64,000 nt of DNA, taken from NCBI GenBank assembly GCA_942159475.1, contig OW804094.1, forward strand, positions 8,501,555-8,565,554. Reading direction: 5' to 3'. The notes under the pieces were generated by a model. That model saw nothing but the letters and a program-made list of their open reading frames with translations, made no database searches and was not told the origin of the DNA. Below are positions 1 through 9,790 of the stretch, piece after piece. The position numbers were made by a program, and so were the translations under genes. Source of the DNA: Sthenelais limicola (Eukaryota; Annelida; Polychaeta; Phyllodocida; Sigalionidae). Every line of letters starts with the position of its first letter. Positions within the stretch are counted from its first letter, which is position 1.

Positions 1-121
1 GTCGCATTGATTTAAAGTATCAGTTCTGTTATGTTAAACAACATTTTGAAGCTCGTTTCTGTCTTAAATGTGGGTTAGTTGAGAGGATTGGTGAATTGTA
101 CATTTTTTGAAAATCTGACCC
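1..121 (+). mobile_element. Family A inverted-repeat element, right part
   Basis: The right half of a family A element is cut by the window edge. It ends in a degenerate AATTGTACATTTTTTGAAAA then CTGACCC, like the other A copies. It has no coding capacity. Confidence 0.75.
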
Positions 122-298
122 AAATATGCAGAATGAAGGATCCGTCATGTGAACGCCAAGGGCCTGTTGCATAAGAAAACTTTATCTGAGATATTCTTTG
201 ATAAGCAATTTTGTCTTGAATTGGGGGAGGATTTGTAAGGTAGGAATACAAATTAGCATTCTCTGCATAGCAAGGAGTGAGGCAGTAGGATAAGGCGG

Positions 299-535
299 GG
301 AAATGTCCTAGGATGGTAAATGTCTGGGATGGTAAATGTCTGGGATGGTAAATGTCCTAGGATGGTAAATGTCTGGGATGGTAAATGTCCTAGGATGGTT
401 AATGTCCTAGGATGGTAAATGTCCTAGGATGGTAAATGTCTGGGATGGTAAATGTCCTAGCAAAATAATGTCCAGGATGGTAATTGTCCAGGGGGTAAAA
501 GTCGGCGGGGAGATGTCCGTCGGGTAGCTGTCCTA
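299..535. repeat. Minisatellite, 16-17-bp unit
   Basis: About ten tandem copies of GGATGGTAAATGTCCTA, alternating with a shorter form containing TCTG. The copies decay rightward into GGGTAAAAGTCGG and AGATGTCCGTCGGG variants. Core is 301-490. It is unrelated to the large central array. Bases 122-298 hold nothing recognised. Confidence 0.85.
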
Positions 536-695
536 GAACCCTATTAATTATGTGGGATGAGATCGGTTCTGCAACCTACTAAACCGTCAGAAAAACTCCC
601 ATATCTATTGATGCGTGTTTACACCTGAAATATCGGCTGTCTCTAAAATGGATTTTGGATTTCTGACATTTAGGTTTTGATGTGAATTTGTATGT

Positions 696-1104
696 GGGTC
701 AGATTTCCAGAAAATGTACAATTGGCAGCTGTACACATTTAGTAAATTATGCTAAACTAAGCTGAAATTAGGTCAATACTAGGTAAATTCAAGTATATTC
801 GGCATTGCATTGATTATAGCCATTTGTTTGGTTAGATTGAACTGTATTTTATTTTCGTCTTAAGTTTGGGTTATTTGAGAGGATTGGTGAAGATGAATTA
901 TATCCCACAAACCAACGTCAAACCAATATCCCCAAAACAAAGTCTGTCCGCCGACTGCTGTGCAGCTTTGTAAAGTGTTTGAACTTGCCGCCTAGGTTGC
1001 TAGGCAAGTCATTGGCCGTGAAGTAATTCCGGTTCCGGTTAGGCCCGCGGATATTAATGTATATGAAACATATACACACCGTACATTTTCTGAAAATCGG
1101 ACCC
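696..1104 (+). mobile_element. Family A element with an internal insertion
   Basis: Starts GGGTCAGATTTCCAGAAAAT and ends with GGACCC at 1104. Flanks are ATGT (692-695) and ATAT (1105-1108), a 3-of-4 match for the 4-bp target duplication seen at other copies. It is longer than the family's 235 bp because about 180 bp of foreign sequence sits at about 900-1080. Confidence 0.8.
900..1080. other. Foreign segment inside a family A element
   Basis: Splits the usual GAATT|GTACATT junction of the A element. It is richer in G+C than its surroundings and contains a short hairpin around 988-1011 (CCTAGG...CTAGG). No target duplication or second copy was found in the window. The short minus-strand reading frame across it is not convincing. 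Confidence 0.5.
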
Positions 1105-1420
1105 ATATGTCAAAATGCATTGCCTCTGGAAAGAGTTATATCCGATCATTTGAATTGAAATTGAATCAAATCCCCGGCATCATGCTCTTTAGACAACACA
1201 GGCAGTGGTAATAGGAATTCCCAATTGGGCGGCAGCCTCTATGTCACTCAATTACAGGCAATATGATTGAGGGCAATGACCTGGATCCTACTTTAATAGC
1301 AGAGGATCCTTTCAGATAAATACACTGCCAGTGATCTAGCTCTGCCTAAATGCCTTCAATCGCAGCCTGAAATGGTGGATTAATGATCTGCCCGTAGGTC
1401 GTTGCACTGTATCTATATAT

Positions 1421-1655
1421 GGGCCAGATTTTCAGAAAATGTACAATTGGCAGCTCTACACATTCAGTAAATTCTCCTAAATTAGGGTGAAGAATGCTGA
1501 ATACCTGGTTTATCTGAGTGTATTTGGTATCGCGTCGATTTAAAGTATCAGTTCTGTTATGTTGAACATCATTTTGAAGCTTATTTTTGTCTTAAATGTG
1601 GGCTATTTGAGGGGATTGATGAAGGCGAATTGTACATTTTCTGAAATTCTGACCC
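1421..1655 (+). mobile_element. Family A element, complete
   Basis: A 235-bp element starting GGGCCAGATTTTCAGAAAAT and ending in GACCC, directly flanked by ATAT (1417-1420 and 1656-1659). This is one of the clean copies that define the family's length and its 4-bp target duplication. Confidence 0.88.
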
Positions 1656-1715
1656 ATATAGATCTTTTAAACATTCTGTTAAACATTTCATCTTTTATAT
1701 AAAGTCCAAATGAGA

Positions 1716-1775
1716 TGTGTATATCTCAAAATCCATTTTGTGCGACTTGTGACTCTTTTTCGTTGAACACATCAC
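1716..1775 (+). mobile_element. Family B element, right-end fragment
   Basis: Only the right inverted-repeat end is present: a TGCGACTTGTGACTC motif followed by AACACATCAC. The left part is missing. Confidence 0.65.
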
Positions 1776-1923
1776 AAATGGTTAAAAACGAAAACTGCAA
1801 AATGCGAATAATCAATCAAAGTGCAAGAAAAGAAAGAAAATCTGAAACGTCACCATTCAATAGTATACAGAAAGGTTTATTCAATCCATTCCACAATAAC
1901 CGACGATAAGTCACCTCAGGTAC

Positions 1924-2159
1924 GGGTCAGATTTCCAGAAAATGTACAATTGTCAGCTCTACATATTTAGTAATTTCTGCTAAATTCTGCTACGAAAATG
2001 ATAAATATTGGGTATAACTGAGTATATTTGGTATTGCATTGATTTAAAGCATCAGTTCTGCTATGTTAAACTGCATTTTGAAGCTCATTTCTGTCTTAAA
2101 TGGGGGTTATTTGAGAGGATTGGTGGAGGCAAATTTTACATTTTCTGATAACTTGACCC
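1924..2159 (+). mobile_element. Family A element, complete
   Basis: A 236-bp element from GGGTCAG to TTGACCC, exactly flanked by GTAC (1920-1923 and 2160-2163). The interior runs through CAGCTCTACA, a CATTGATTTAAAG motif and TTATTTGAGAGGATTGGTG as in the other copies. Confidence 0.88.
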
Positions 2160-2372
2160 GTACGTAAAAAAACACCCATCACGTCGAGCACGTAGGTAAT
2201 TTAAAATGTCAAAGTCAAAGCTTAAAAACTGATCACAATGAATTACCGTATCAAGAGACTCCACCATTTCTTAATCTCGCGTTTTGGAAAACTTTCTTTA
2301 TCAAACGGTTGCATTCGGGAATAGCTTGCGTGGCCTTGAAAGAAAGACTTTGACGGATCCCAGAAATAATTC

Positions 2373-2706
2373 AATAGGGGATTTGCATGTTTCACTGCGC
2401 ATGTCTGTTACAGTGCATGCTGGGATGGATTCTGTTCAAATCTGAAATACAAATATTTGGCAAGATTGTTATCGATAATTGCAAGAATGTTTTCATCAAT
2501 ATCACAGTTTGTATAAATGAGCTATGAGAAAAAAATGCATGATGGGAAAGATGAAGACTTGTGTCAAGGAAAATGTATGATACATGGATATTGGCATTAG
2601 AGCATTTATAATTAAGACATGTTTTCTATAGATTTTAGACTACTATTAGTCCCATAATGCCAATGCGAATCAAGATTCAAAATGGCAGCTATGCAAGCCC
2701 CCTATT
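2373..2706 (+). mobile_element. Family D inverted-repeat element
   Basis: A 334-bp element. It starts AATAGGGGATTTGCATG and ends ATGCAAGCCCCCTATT, which are inverted repeats with two mismatches. Internal landmarks shared with the other D copies are CACTGCGCATG, GTGCATGCTGGGATG and AAAATGGCAGCTATGCAA. Target duplication is unclear because both flanks extend the palindrome with AT-rich bases. Confidence 0.82.
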
Positions 2707-2909
2707 CTAATGAAATGAGATTAGAAGCCAATTACCACTTCTTCATTTAAGATTATAAATTTGCCTATCTGACGACACCTAGTCTGTTGGAAAACATTTC
2801 CACACATCATTTATTACGGTTTGGTTAAAGCTTTTGCCGCAGCGTCTTTTTGTTTATTTTTGCGCATTGGGCGTAAGGCTATGGGGTTGCTAAGATCCAT
2901 TAAGATTGG

Positions 2910-3080
2910 AGTGAGTGAGTGAGATCGGTTGCTTCACGGCCTTATCAACACATTGAAGGTTATATCAAGGGCAGGAGAGCTGAGAGGGAGGCAGTTTATG
3001 ATCATACCCAGGAAATAGAGGTAGAGAAGAAGGGAGAGGGAGACAGAAAAAGAGGCAGACTTTTGAATTGCAGTTCCATT
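2910..3080 (+). mobile_element. Family C SINE-like repeat
   Basis: Head GAGTGAGTGAGTGAGATCGG, then GGTTGCTT, then a body with TTATATCAAGGGCAGGAGAG and a purine-rich tail module (GAAATAGAGGTAGAGAAGAA). It matches the copies at 3,911 and 22,795. A short direct repeat TCCATTAAG lies at both sides (about 2,897 and 3,076). This may be the target duplication but is too short to be certain. Short reading frames across it are not conserved. Confidence 0.65.
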
Positions 3081-3833
3081 AAGCAATGCACTAACCACAG
3101 TAATCGCTACCATCTTCTTCAACGCCATTATTTAAGTTAACATGACGTGATTTCGACCGTTTTTTATCCATCGTGTTTAATGGTGTTCTTACAACCGTAG
3201 TACATAAAGTGCGAGAGAAGGAGCGTTGACTAAAGTGAAACCAGAGATTATACTTGGATTAATGACCAGTGATCTCCGCATCAGGAATATTAAGTGCATC
3301 TTAGATCATTCTTTCTCCTCATAGCTTCTAGCCACTAAATAAAGAAGGTGACTAGGAAATGTATAGAAGGAGGTCAAGAGGGCAGACTGCCCCTACCTTT
3401 TGCAAATACCATTTATTCAAATGTAACCGCAGTTTTACTTAATGCAACCTAATAATTAGTGAGTTTTACCCATTTAACGGAGGGAAAACTAGTTCCAGAG
3501 TTCAACACTCTATTCAGGGTGCCACTGTTAGCCTCGGTCACAAGGTAGCGAACTCTTAAAATGAACATGCAATGCGCATATCACACTAGTTAAGAGAGGT
3601 GTTGTCTAGATTTCTGGCGACACTTTGTGACGTCCCACAGGACCCTCAGTGCCCTCTTGTGCTAAACAGATCATCAACTAAGCTTTCTCAGCATGTGCCT
3701 GTGAGTGACTATAAGTTAGACATAAATGGAAGTAAAAAACTGAGACTTAGCTGTTGTATTTATAGCTCCATAAAGTTTTGTTGTTATAATGCTGATCATG
3801 AACCTGTTTACTGACCCTTTAACATACCACAAT
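3081..3833. other. No recognised feature
   Basis: AT-rich sequence without a supported gene or an identified repeat. A 71-codon plus-strand frame near 3,599-3,814 has no recognisable motif and is treated as chance. Confidence 0.5.
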
Positions 3834-4290
3834 TATGATCAGTTTTAGGAAAATGAGTCATAAGTCGCAAAATATGGATTTTCAGATATCACCATATTTG
3901 AAAGGAGGAGTGAGTGAGTCAGTGAGTCAGTGAGTCACTGGTTGCTTTATGCCCTTAACAACACATTTAATATGGTTATATCAAGGGCAGAAGAGCTGAG
4001 AGGGAGGCAGTTTATGATCTTACCTAGGAAATAGAGATAGAGAAGAAGGGAGAGAGTCACAGAGAAAAGAGACAGAAAGGCACTTTATGGTCTTACCCAG
4101 GACCAATTTGAAAAGAGGAGATCAAGGTGATTCCATAGAGAGTAAACAGTAGGACACCTAATAAATATTTCTATATTTTAAATTTGATATTCTTATTTTT
4201 GAAAACAAAGGTTTGCGATAATTTTGGATGGGTAATTACCAGTAGAATTCATGATGTATTTAATACAATGTCCTGCATACATGGATTCAT
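3834..4290 (+). mobile_element. Family B element, interrupted and right-truncated
   Basis: The left end is degenerate (ATGATCAGTTTTAGGAAAAT, then GAGTCATAAGTCGCAAAATA). The interior ATATCACCATATTTGAAA is split at 3,910 by a family C element and resumes at 4,106 as ATTTGAAAAGAGGAGATCAA. Homology to other B copies fades at a T-run near 4,290, so the right end is missing. Confidence 0.8.
3911..4105 (+). mobile_element. Family C SINE-like insertion with about 15-bp target duplication
   Basis: A 195-bp insertion from TGAGTGAGTCAGTGAG to TTACCCAGGACCA, lying inside a family B element. The host sequence ATTTGAAAGGAGGAG (3896-3910) is repeated as ATTTGAAAAGAGGAG (4106-4120), 14 of 15 matching. A duplication of this length is typical of LINE-driven retroposition, not of cut-and-paste transposition. 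No RNA polymerase III A or B box was recognised. Confidence 0.78.
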
Positions 4291-4591
4291 ATTTTTTTTT
4301 TTTTTTAACGTTTTTATTTTTCAGATACATATCATGAAAATTTGTAGAGGAAAAACTTGTCGCTGAACCTCAGCGTTCTTCTAGCACATCTACAATTATT
4401 ATTATGGAAATATACATTGATGTTCTATTACCTTAAAAACGGTGATAACCATTATATTTTAATCAAACATATGGAACAATGGTCAGAGGTAACATTTTAC
4501 AAAGAAAAGAGTACATTAAGCATTTTGATGATAATAACGTAATGATGATATATGAGAAAAATTTGAATTACCATTTAAGTACATATTAATC
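4291..4591. other. AT-rich spacer
   Basis: A T-run is followed by AT-rich sequence up to the 3' side of the LINE. No gene is supported. Part of it may be LINE 3' untranslated sequence. Confidence 0.4.
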
Positions 4592-4640
4592 GAGGTAGGA
4601 GTGTTTAGCGAGAGCGAGCTGAGCTTGGGGAGTTTTTTAT

Positions 4641-7507
4641 CTATTCTTTATCTAAAAAGTGTTTTTTTATTTGTGTTTTAAAATTTTTGTTGTCTTCAAT
4701 ATTTCTGATTCTGGTAGGTAAATCATTCCAGATTTTCGAAGTTTGGAAGTGGAGGGATTGCCTGTCTGTTTCTCTTTTTGGAAGGAATCTCTCAAGTACA
4801 GGCGCATTATAAAGTCTGGTCGCTTTCGCTTCAGGCAGTAGGTTATTCAATCTTTTCTTAGATATGGAGATGAAAGCTAATTTGGAAAGAAGGAAATCGA
4901 TTCTATTTTTTAGTTTCATTGTTTTGGTCACCGTATGGATTTCTTCAGTGGGGGTTCTGGGAGGACATTTGAGGGCAACTTTTAAAGCCCTATTTTGTAA
5001 TCTCTGTATACAGGTTATGGTTTTTTGGTTGCATTTGCTAATGAAAGGGGCGCAGTAGTCAATTATGGATAATATGTTGGCTTTAACCATAATCACTGCA
5101 CTTTTTTTTGTCAGATTAGCTCTGATAATCGATAGTTGGTAAATTCTATAATGAAGGGTTTTAATCAACTGGTTTGCCTGTCCCATGAAGTTCAGGTGAC
5201 TATCAATATTTATGTCTAGATATACATAATTATCAACTGTATCAATCTTTCTGTTGTTGATTTCTATCTCAATATCTATGTTTTGTTTCTTCTTCTTTCC
5301 AAATAGCATGACCTTTGTTTTATTTACATTTATCAATATCTTATTCTGTACAGACCAATTATAAAAAGTACCCAGGTCATTATTCATGGTTTGTGTAATC
5401 TCGCCAAGATTATTGCCTGAAGTGTATAAAACTGTGTCGTCGGCGTACAATATGTACCTGGAAGTCAGCCCCAGCTTATTTATATCGTTTGAGAATATTA
5501 AGTAGATGATTGGCCCCAATATGATGCCTTGTGGGACACCACAATCAATCGTACTTTGTTGCGAGTAGCAATTTCCTAGTCTTACTGTTTGGGTCCTATT
5601 TTTCAAGTATGATTCCATCCATAGTAGTGCATTGTCAGTAATCCCAATTTTGAAGAGTTTTTGATGAATAATTCGGTGGTTAACGCTATCGAAGGCCTTA
5701 CTGAAATCTATAAAAGTTGCTGCTGTAATTAAGTTATTGTTGTTATTTATATTAATATTATTTATTAACTCGTAAAGCGCCTCATGCGTGCTTCTATTTT
5801 TCCTGAAGCCGTATTGGTTTTCACTAATGATATTGTTCATATTTAGGTGATCCCATAGTTGTATTGCAATATGTTTTTCTAACATTTTACCAGCTAGGTG
5901 CGTTAGGGCTATTGGCCTGGTATCTTCAGGTTGGGTGGCGTTTTTTTCTTTGGAATTGGTTTACTATGGCTGACTTCCAGGCAGTAGGGAACATATTATT
6001 ACGAATAGACAGATTCATTATATACAACAATTGTCTCGGTAGAGCAGAAAATACATCTTTGTAGATCTTAGCACTGATCTCCCTGCAGCCAGAGGATTTA
6101 TTTATGTCGATTTCAGATATTAATTTATGTAGATTTTCAGGTGACATAGCCACAAAGGGCGAGCGTTTTTCATTAACTTCTTCATCACTCAAGACTAGTG
6201 TAATATCAGTTATGTTATCTTGTATCTTTTTTACCTATTGAGCAATAATGTTCATTAAGATAATTGGCGAGGTCCAATGTGTTTAATTCAGTATTGTTTT
6301 TATCAGTAATATTTAATAATTCTTTTTCTCTTTTGGATACGACCTCGTCTAGTATTCTCCATAGCTTCCTGCCATCGTTGGAGTTATTGTTTAGTAAATT
6401 GGTATAGTGTCTTGTTTTCGCTCGTCTGAGTAGGCTATTCACATGATTTCGTTGGTTTCTTGCTGCTTGGATATCGTGTAAATCTTTAGTTATATTGGCT
6501 GCTTCATACATTTCGTCACGTATCTTACATGCGTTAATTATATCATGAGAGTACCATATTGGTTTACAACTTCTAAAATGGTACGTCTTCCAGGGCGCGA
6601 GCTTATTTATAACATCTAGGGTTCGACTAAAGAACATATCCCAGGCACAGTCCACCTCGTTGGTGTTGTAAAGATCATTCCAGTTAATATTATTCAGAGC
6701 TAATTGGAGATTTTGGAAGTTATAGCCTCCCATTGATCTAGTTTTCTTTGTGGTTCCAGGATTTTTAATAATTTTACGATGCTTTAAAGTTAGGAAAATT
6801 GCCTGATGATCAGAGATGTTGTAGTTGATAGTGCCAGCAGTCGCTGCCTTGTTGGTCCGAAACATGAAATAATCTAATATACTGTCTTTCCTCAGGCCAT
6901 ATCTAGTAATAAATTTCTTATTTATTGTGAGGTTATTTTCTTTTATAAATTCCTGTATAAGTATATATTTATTGTTTGCCTGGTCAAGTAAGTCAATATT
7001 AAAGTCACCTACTAGTACCACCGTGCCTGGGTGTCTCAAGTTATTGTATTCGTTCATTACCTCTTTTAGTTGGCTAATGCAATTATTCACATTAGCCTGC
7101 GGTGGCCGATAAACTAGACCTAGCAATATTGGTTTCATATTATCTCTAGTTATTGTGATACAGAGGAGTTCAATATCCTCATTGCTTATAGTTAGGTCAT
7201 TGTTGATTACATATCTATAAACATTTCTAATATAGACACATACACCTCCACCATGCTTACCAGCTTCTGTTCTATTCAGATTAATAAGATTGTAATCTTG
7301 ATGGGTGAGCAATGGTATACAAGCATCATTTTTGATCCACGTCTCAGTGAAGCAGGCTATGTCTATGTTTGAATTCAATATATCTTTCTTGATTTGATCA
7401 ATTTTAGGGAGAATAGACCTGACATTGAGATGTATAATCTTTAGACCTTTCTTATCTTCTAAATTACACCAGTTAGCTAGGTTCGTCTCGACAAGTGGCA
7501 AGTTCAT
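4641..7507 (-). pseudogene. LINE ORF2: AP endonuclease plus reverse transcriptase, three frameshifts
   Basis: ORF2 nicks target DNA and copies the element RNA at the nick. Segment 1 (7507-6215, 430 aa) is the endonuclease/exonuclease/phosphatase domain: HLNVR 26-30, TETW 54-57, HGGG 85-88, YRPP 133-136, GDFN 167-170, SDH 232-234 (catalytic His). Segment 2 (6192-5926) starts the reverse transcriptase. Segment 3 (5885-4641, 414 aa) has FIDFSKAFDSV 58-68, GVPQG 116-120 and YADD 147-150, so the metal-binding aspartates are present. A WNDLP motif lies near the C-terminus. Frame changes fall near 6,227-6,232, near 5,959-5,963 and at 5,941-5,947, each at or beside an A/T run. The full span (about 955 codons) is a normal ORF2 length. 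The breaks could be decay or homopolymer assembly errors. Confidence 0.88.
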
Positions 7508-8436
7508 GAGTTGGTATAACTCGTACTTTTAGGGATTGATCAGGCCGGGCCCCGACAGGTGATGATTATCATCGTCCTATCGGGCAGGTCCTGCCCACCG
7601 ACATGATAGATTATGGTTATTTCTTGACACAAGTACATTGCTGAGGTTAGCATTAATACCCTCACAATACAGAGCAGGATAATATAACATACTGCGTAAG
7701 AGAGAAATAGAATATACATTGTCTTACCATGTGTAAGTGGTTATATCAAGGCTTCGGGTTAGGTCCGTACCAGGCGCGTGCACGACAGAGAATTCAATAA
7801 GTTTGCAGTTTAGTGAGGTTGGTATACCTTTGGATATATATAGCCGTTCAGTCACTTCAGGTGTGAGCCCAAGCCAAGTTGTGATGATTATCATCGTCGT
7901 TTTGGTGTGAGCCCACCTCTGATAATGTTTATACCAGTACAATTTCATTGGGTCGCATTCAACAACTTATTTACACGAGACATATAGTATTAGGTAATTC
8001 ATTGTATCGCATAGCACTCAAAATGAGATTAGTAAACATTGGCACGTGTTAGGCCCTGGGAATTTCTGATGGTTTAAATTTAGACATATCATTCAGCATT
8101 AGATCCAGGTGAAATGACATAGGTAGAAGATGCATATTTTGCGGCACTCAAGATACATACTTTGCGGCACTCAAAAAGGGACAAAAAAATCATTATTATA
8201 CATTAGATCCAGGTGAACTGACATAGGTAGGAGATACATACTTTGCGCACTCAAGGTTTTAGAGACATGACCGATCCACGATGATTATCGTCGTTAGTTC
8301 TGCACATCCCCACATCTAAACTAATAATTTCAGGCAAATGTAAAGAAAAGAACATGGTAAATATCAGGTATTATTATGGTAAAGGTAAAGGTAAAAGTAA
8401 CATATCCCCATTTTATGATTATGTTAGATATATTGT
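7508..8436 (-). other. LINE upstream or inter-ORF region with local repeats
   Basis: No domain recognised. GATGATTATC followed by ATCGTC or GTCGTT occurs three times (7,561, 7,881 and 8,280). A direct duplication starts CATTAGATCCAGGTGAA at about 8,098 and again at about 8,203, each followed by ACATAGGTAG. A 15-bp hairpin GGGCAGGTCCTGCCC sits near 7,579. A 74-codon minus-strand frame at 7,724-7,948 is unrecognised. Confidence 0.5.
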
Positions 8437-8664
8437 TCATTGATTCAATAGTGGGGTTGCATGGTAATTAGCGATCTGTTTGGCCCAATTTATAAGAGTT
8501 AGTTCATCAAGATGAATTCCATCTGGTAAACGCTTGTACGTGTGCCGGGGCTTGTGTTTCTCATATTCATGCACCTTGGTGATTAGGTGCGGATGACTTA
8601 TGTTGCGATTGGAATTTAGCATCCTTAGATCTTGGTTTATGGTCAAAATGGCGTTGGAGACCAT
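8437..8664 (-). pseudogene. Possible LINE ORF1 C-terminal fragment (SGNH-esterase-like)
   Basis: A 75-aa minus-strand frame upstream of ORF2 in the LINE's orientation. It contains KRLPDGIHLDE followed by a helix-like tail (LINWAKQIANY). The DG[IV]H pattern resembles block V of SGNH/GDSL esterases, which holds the catalytic Asp-His pair. Esterase domains are known in ORF1 of CR1- and L2-type LINEs. The nucleophile-serine block is absent because the 5' side is truncated. The roughly 930-bp gap to ORF2 is longer than usual, so linkage to the same element is inferred. It could also be a chance frame. Confidence 0.4.
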
Positions 8665-8675
8665 CTTCTGATAGA

Positions 8676-8792
8676 CTATAAGTGATTAACCCTCTAGAAA
8701 TCAGAGCATTTCAATAAAGAGATCTTATGGAAAAAGCACCTTGAAAAATATCAATTTTGCGACTTGTGACCCATTTTACTGGAAGACTTCTT
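8676..8792 (+). mobile_element. Family B element, right-end fragment
   Basis: Matches the last quarter of family B: CTATAAGTGATTAACCCTC, CAATAAAGAGATCTTATGG, then TCAATTTTGCGACTTGTGAC. The terminal CACATCAC is lost. It truncates the upstream side of the LINE. Confidence 0.7.
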
Positions 8793-8866
8793 TTTTCCAT
8801 CTGCTTCTCCCTGATACATGTTTTGTGAGCGGTGGGGAATGGCCATACATGTTTACTTCCACAGTG

Positions 8867-9083
8867 GGGTCAGATCTTCAGAGAATGTGCAATTGGCAGC
8901 TCTACACATTTAGTAAATTCTGCTAAATTAGGCTGTAAATGGTAGATAGTGGGTATATTTGGGTATATTTGGTATTGCCTTGATTAAACTGATCTATTTG
9001 GTGATTTTGAACACGGCAATATTTGATTCTGATTTCTCTCGACATTTGGGATATTTGAGAGGGTTGGTGAAGGAGAAGTGTCA
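8867..9083 (+). mobile_element. Family A element, right end lost
   Basis: Starts GGGTCAGATCTTCAGAGAAT and runs through the family interior to GGTTGGTGAAGGAGAAG. The right inverted repeat is then replaced by the start of another A element in the opposite orientation. Confidence 0.75.
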
Positions 9084-9085
9084 TC

Positions 9086-9308
9086 GGTCAGATTTTCAGA
9101 AAATGTACAATTCAACTTCGCCAATCTTCTCAAATAGCCCACATTTTGGACAAAAATAAAGTTCAAAATACAGTTCAACCTAACCAAACAGATTGCTAGA
9201 ATCAATGCAATGCCAAATATTCTTTGTATAGACCAAATTGCAGTCTAATTTTGAAGAATTTACTAAATGTGTACAGCTGCCAATTCTACATTTTCTGAAA
9301 ATCGACCC
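9086..9308 (-). mobile_element. Family A element, inverted, abutting the previous copy
   Basis: Starts GGTCAGATTTTCAGAAAATG and continues as the reverse complement of the family interior, ending ACATTTTCTGAAAATCGACCC at 9308 (internal residues degenerate). Two A copies thus lie tail to tail. Confidence 0.78.
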
Positions 9309-9530
9309 ACAATTTCTGGGAACTTCCCCCAGTTACTGTTCACCCATGTAAAGCAGTCCCTGTTTATCGCCTACTAATACATTTTAATGTACAGTAAGCA
9401 GCTGAATGGTAAAATAGTCTGACATTTTAAGTTGTTTTTTCCCGCTGCATAGTTTACCACAATAGTTTGTCCCTAGTTCAGACTTTACAGCTCATCTTTT
9501 ACTGCTACCTTGGGTAGTAAACAACCATGT

Positions 9531-9790
9531 GAGTCAGACTTTCAGAAAATGTACAATTCACCTTCAGAAACCGTTCCAAACCACCCGGATTTAATACAAA
9601 AATGGGATTCAGAACACAATTCAACATACCCAAACACATCCTTTGAATAAACTCAACAATTCCTTGAGTCAAGGCAACATTGAATATACTCCGATATAGT
9701 TAATAGCCTATTCATCATTTTTCAGCCAAATTTAGCAAATTTCATGAATGTGCAGAGCTGCCAATTGTACATTTTCTGGTAACCTGACCC
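9531..9790 (-). mobile_element. Family A element, inverted, divergent
   Basis: A 260-bp element from GAGTCAG to CTGACCC, exactly flanked by ATGT (9527-9530 and 9791-9794). The interior is more diverged than in most copies (CAAACACATCC in place of the usual CAAACAGATTG), suggesting an older subfamily shared with the copy at 63,411. Confidence 0.8.

Larger units (their letters stand above)
4592..8670 (-). mobile_element. CR1/L2-type non-LTR retrotransposon (LINE), damaged
   Basis: Read on the minus strand, the element shows an ORF1 remnant (8,437-8,664), a spacer, a near-complete ORF2 with AP-type endonuclease and reverse transcriptase (7,507-4,641), and a 3' untranslated region with CTCAGCTCGCTCTCGCTAAA near 4,600-4,620. 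The order endonuclease then reverse transcriptase, with no LTRs or integrase, defines a LINE. CR1/L2-like affinity is inferred from motif wording, not a phylogeny. The 5' end is cut by a family B fragment at 8,676. Outer boundaries are approximate. Confidence 0.85.

Noticed and set aside
2910..4105. tRNA-derived SINE with A and B boxes
   Set aside because: I looked for TGGCNNAGTGG-like and GGTTCGANNCC-like boxes in the family C head and found none convincing. The SINE-like label rests only on size and target duplication.
3834..4290. 8-bp duplication (ATTTGAAA) implying a hAT-type insertion at the family C copy
   Set aside because: The match continues to 14 of 15 bases (ATTTGAAAGGAGGAG versus ATTTGAAAAGAGGAG), so the longer, retroposition-type duplication is the better reading.
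6927..7112. Plus-strand frame opposite the LINE endonuclease
   Set aside because: Antisense shadow of ORF2; the minus-strand frame has the recognisable motifs.
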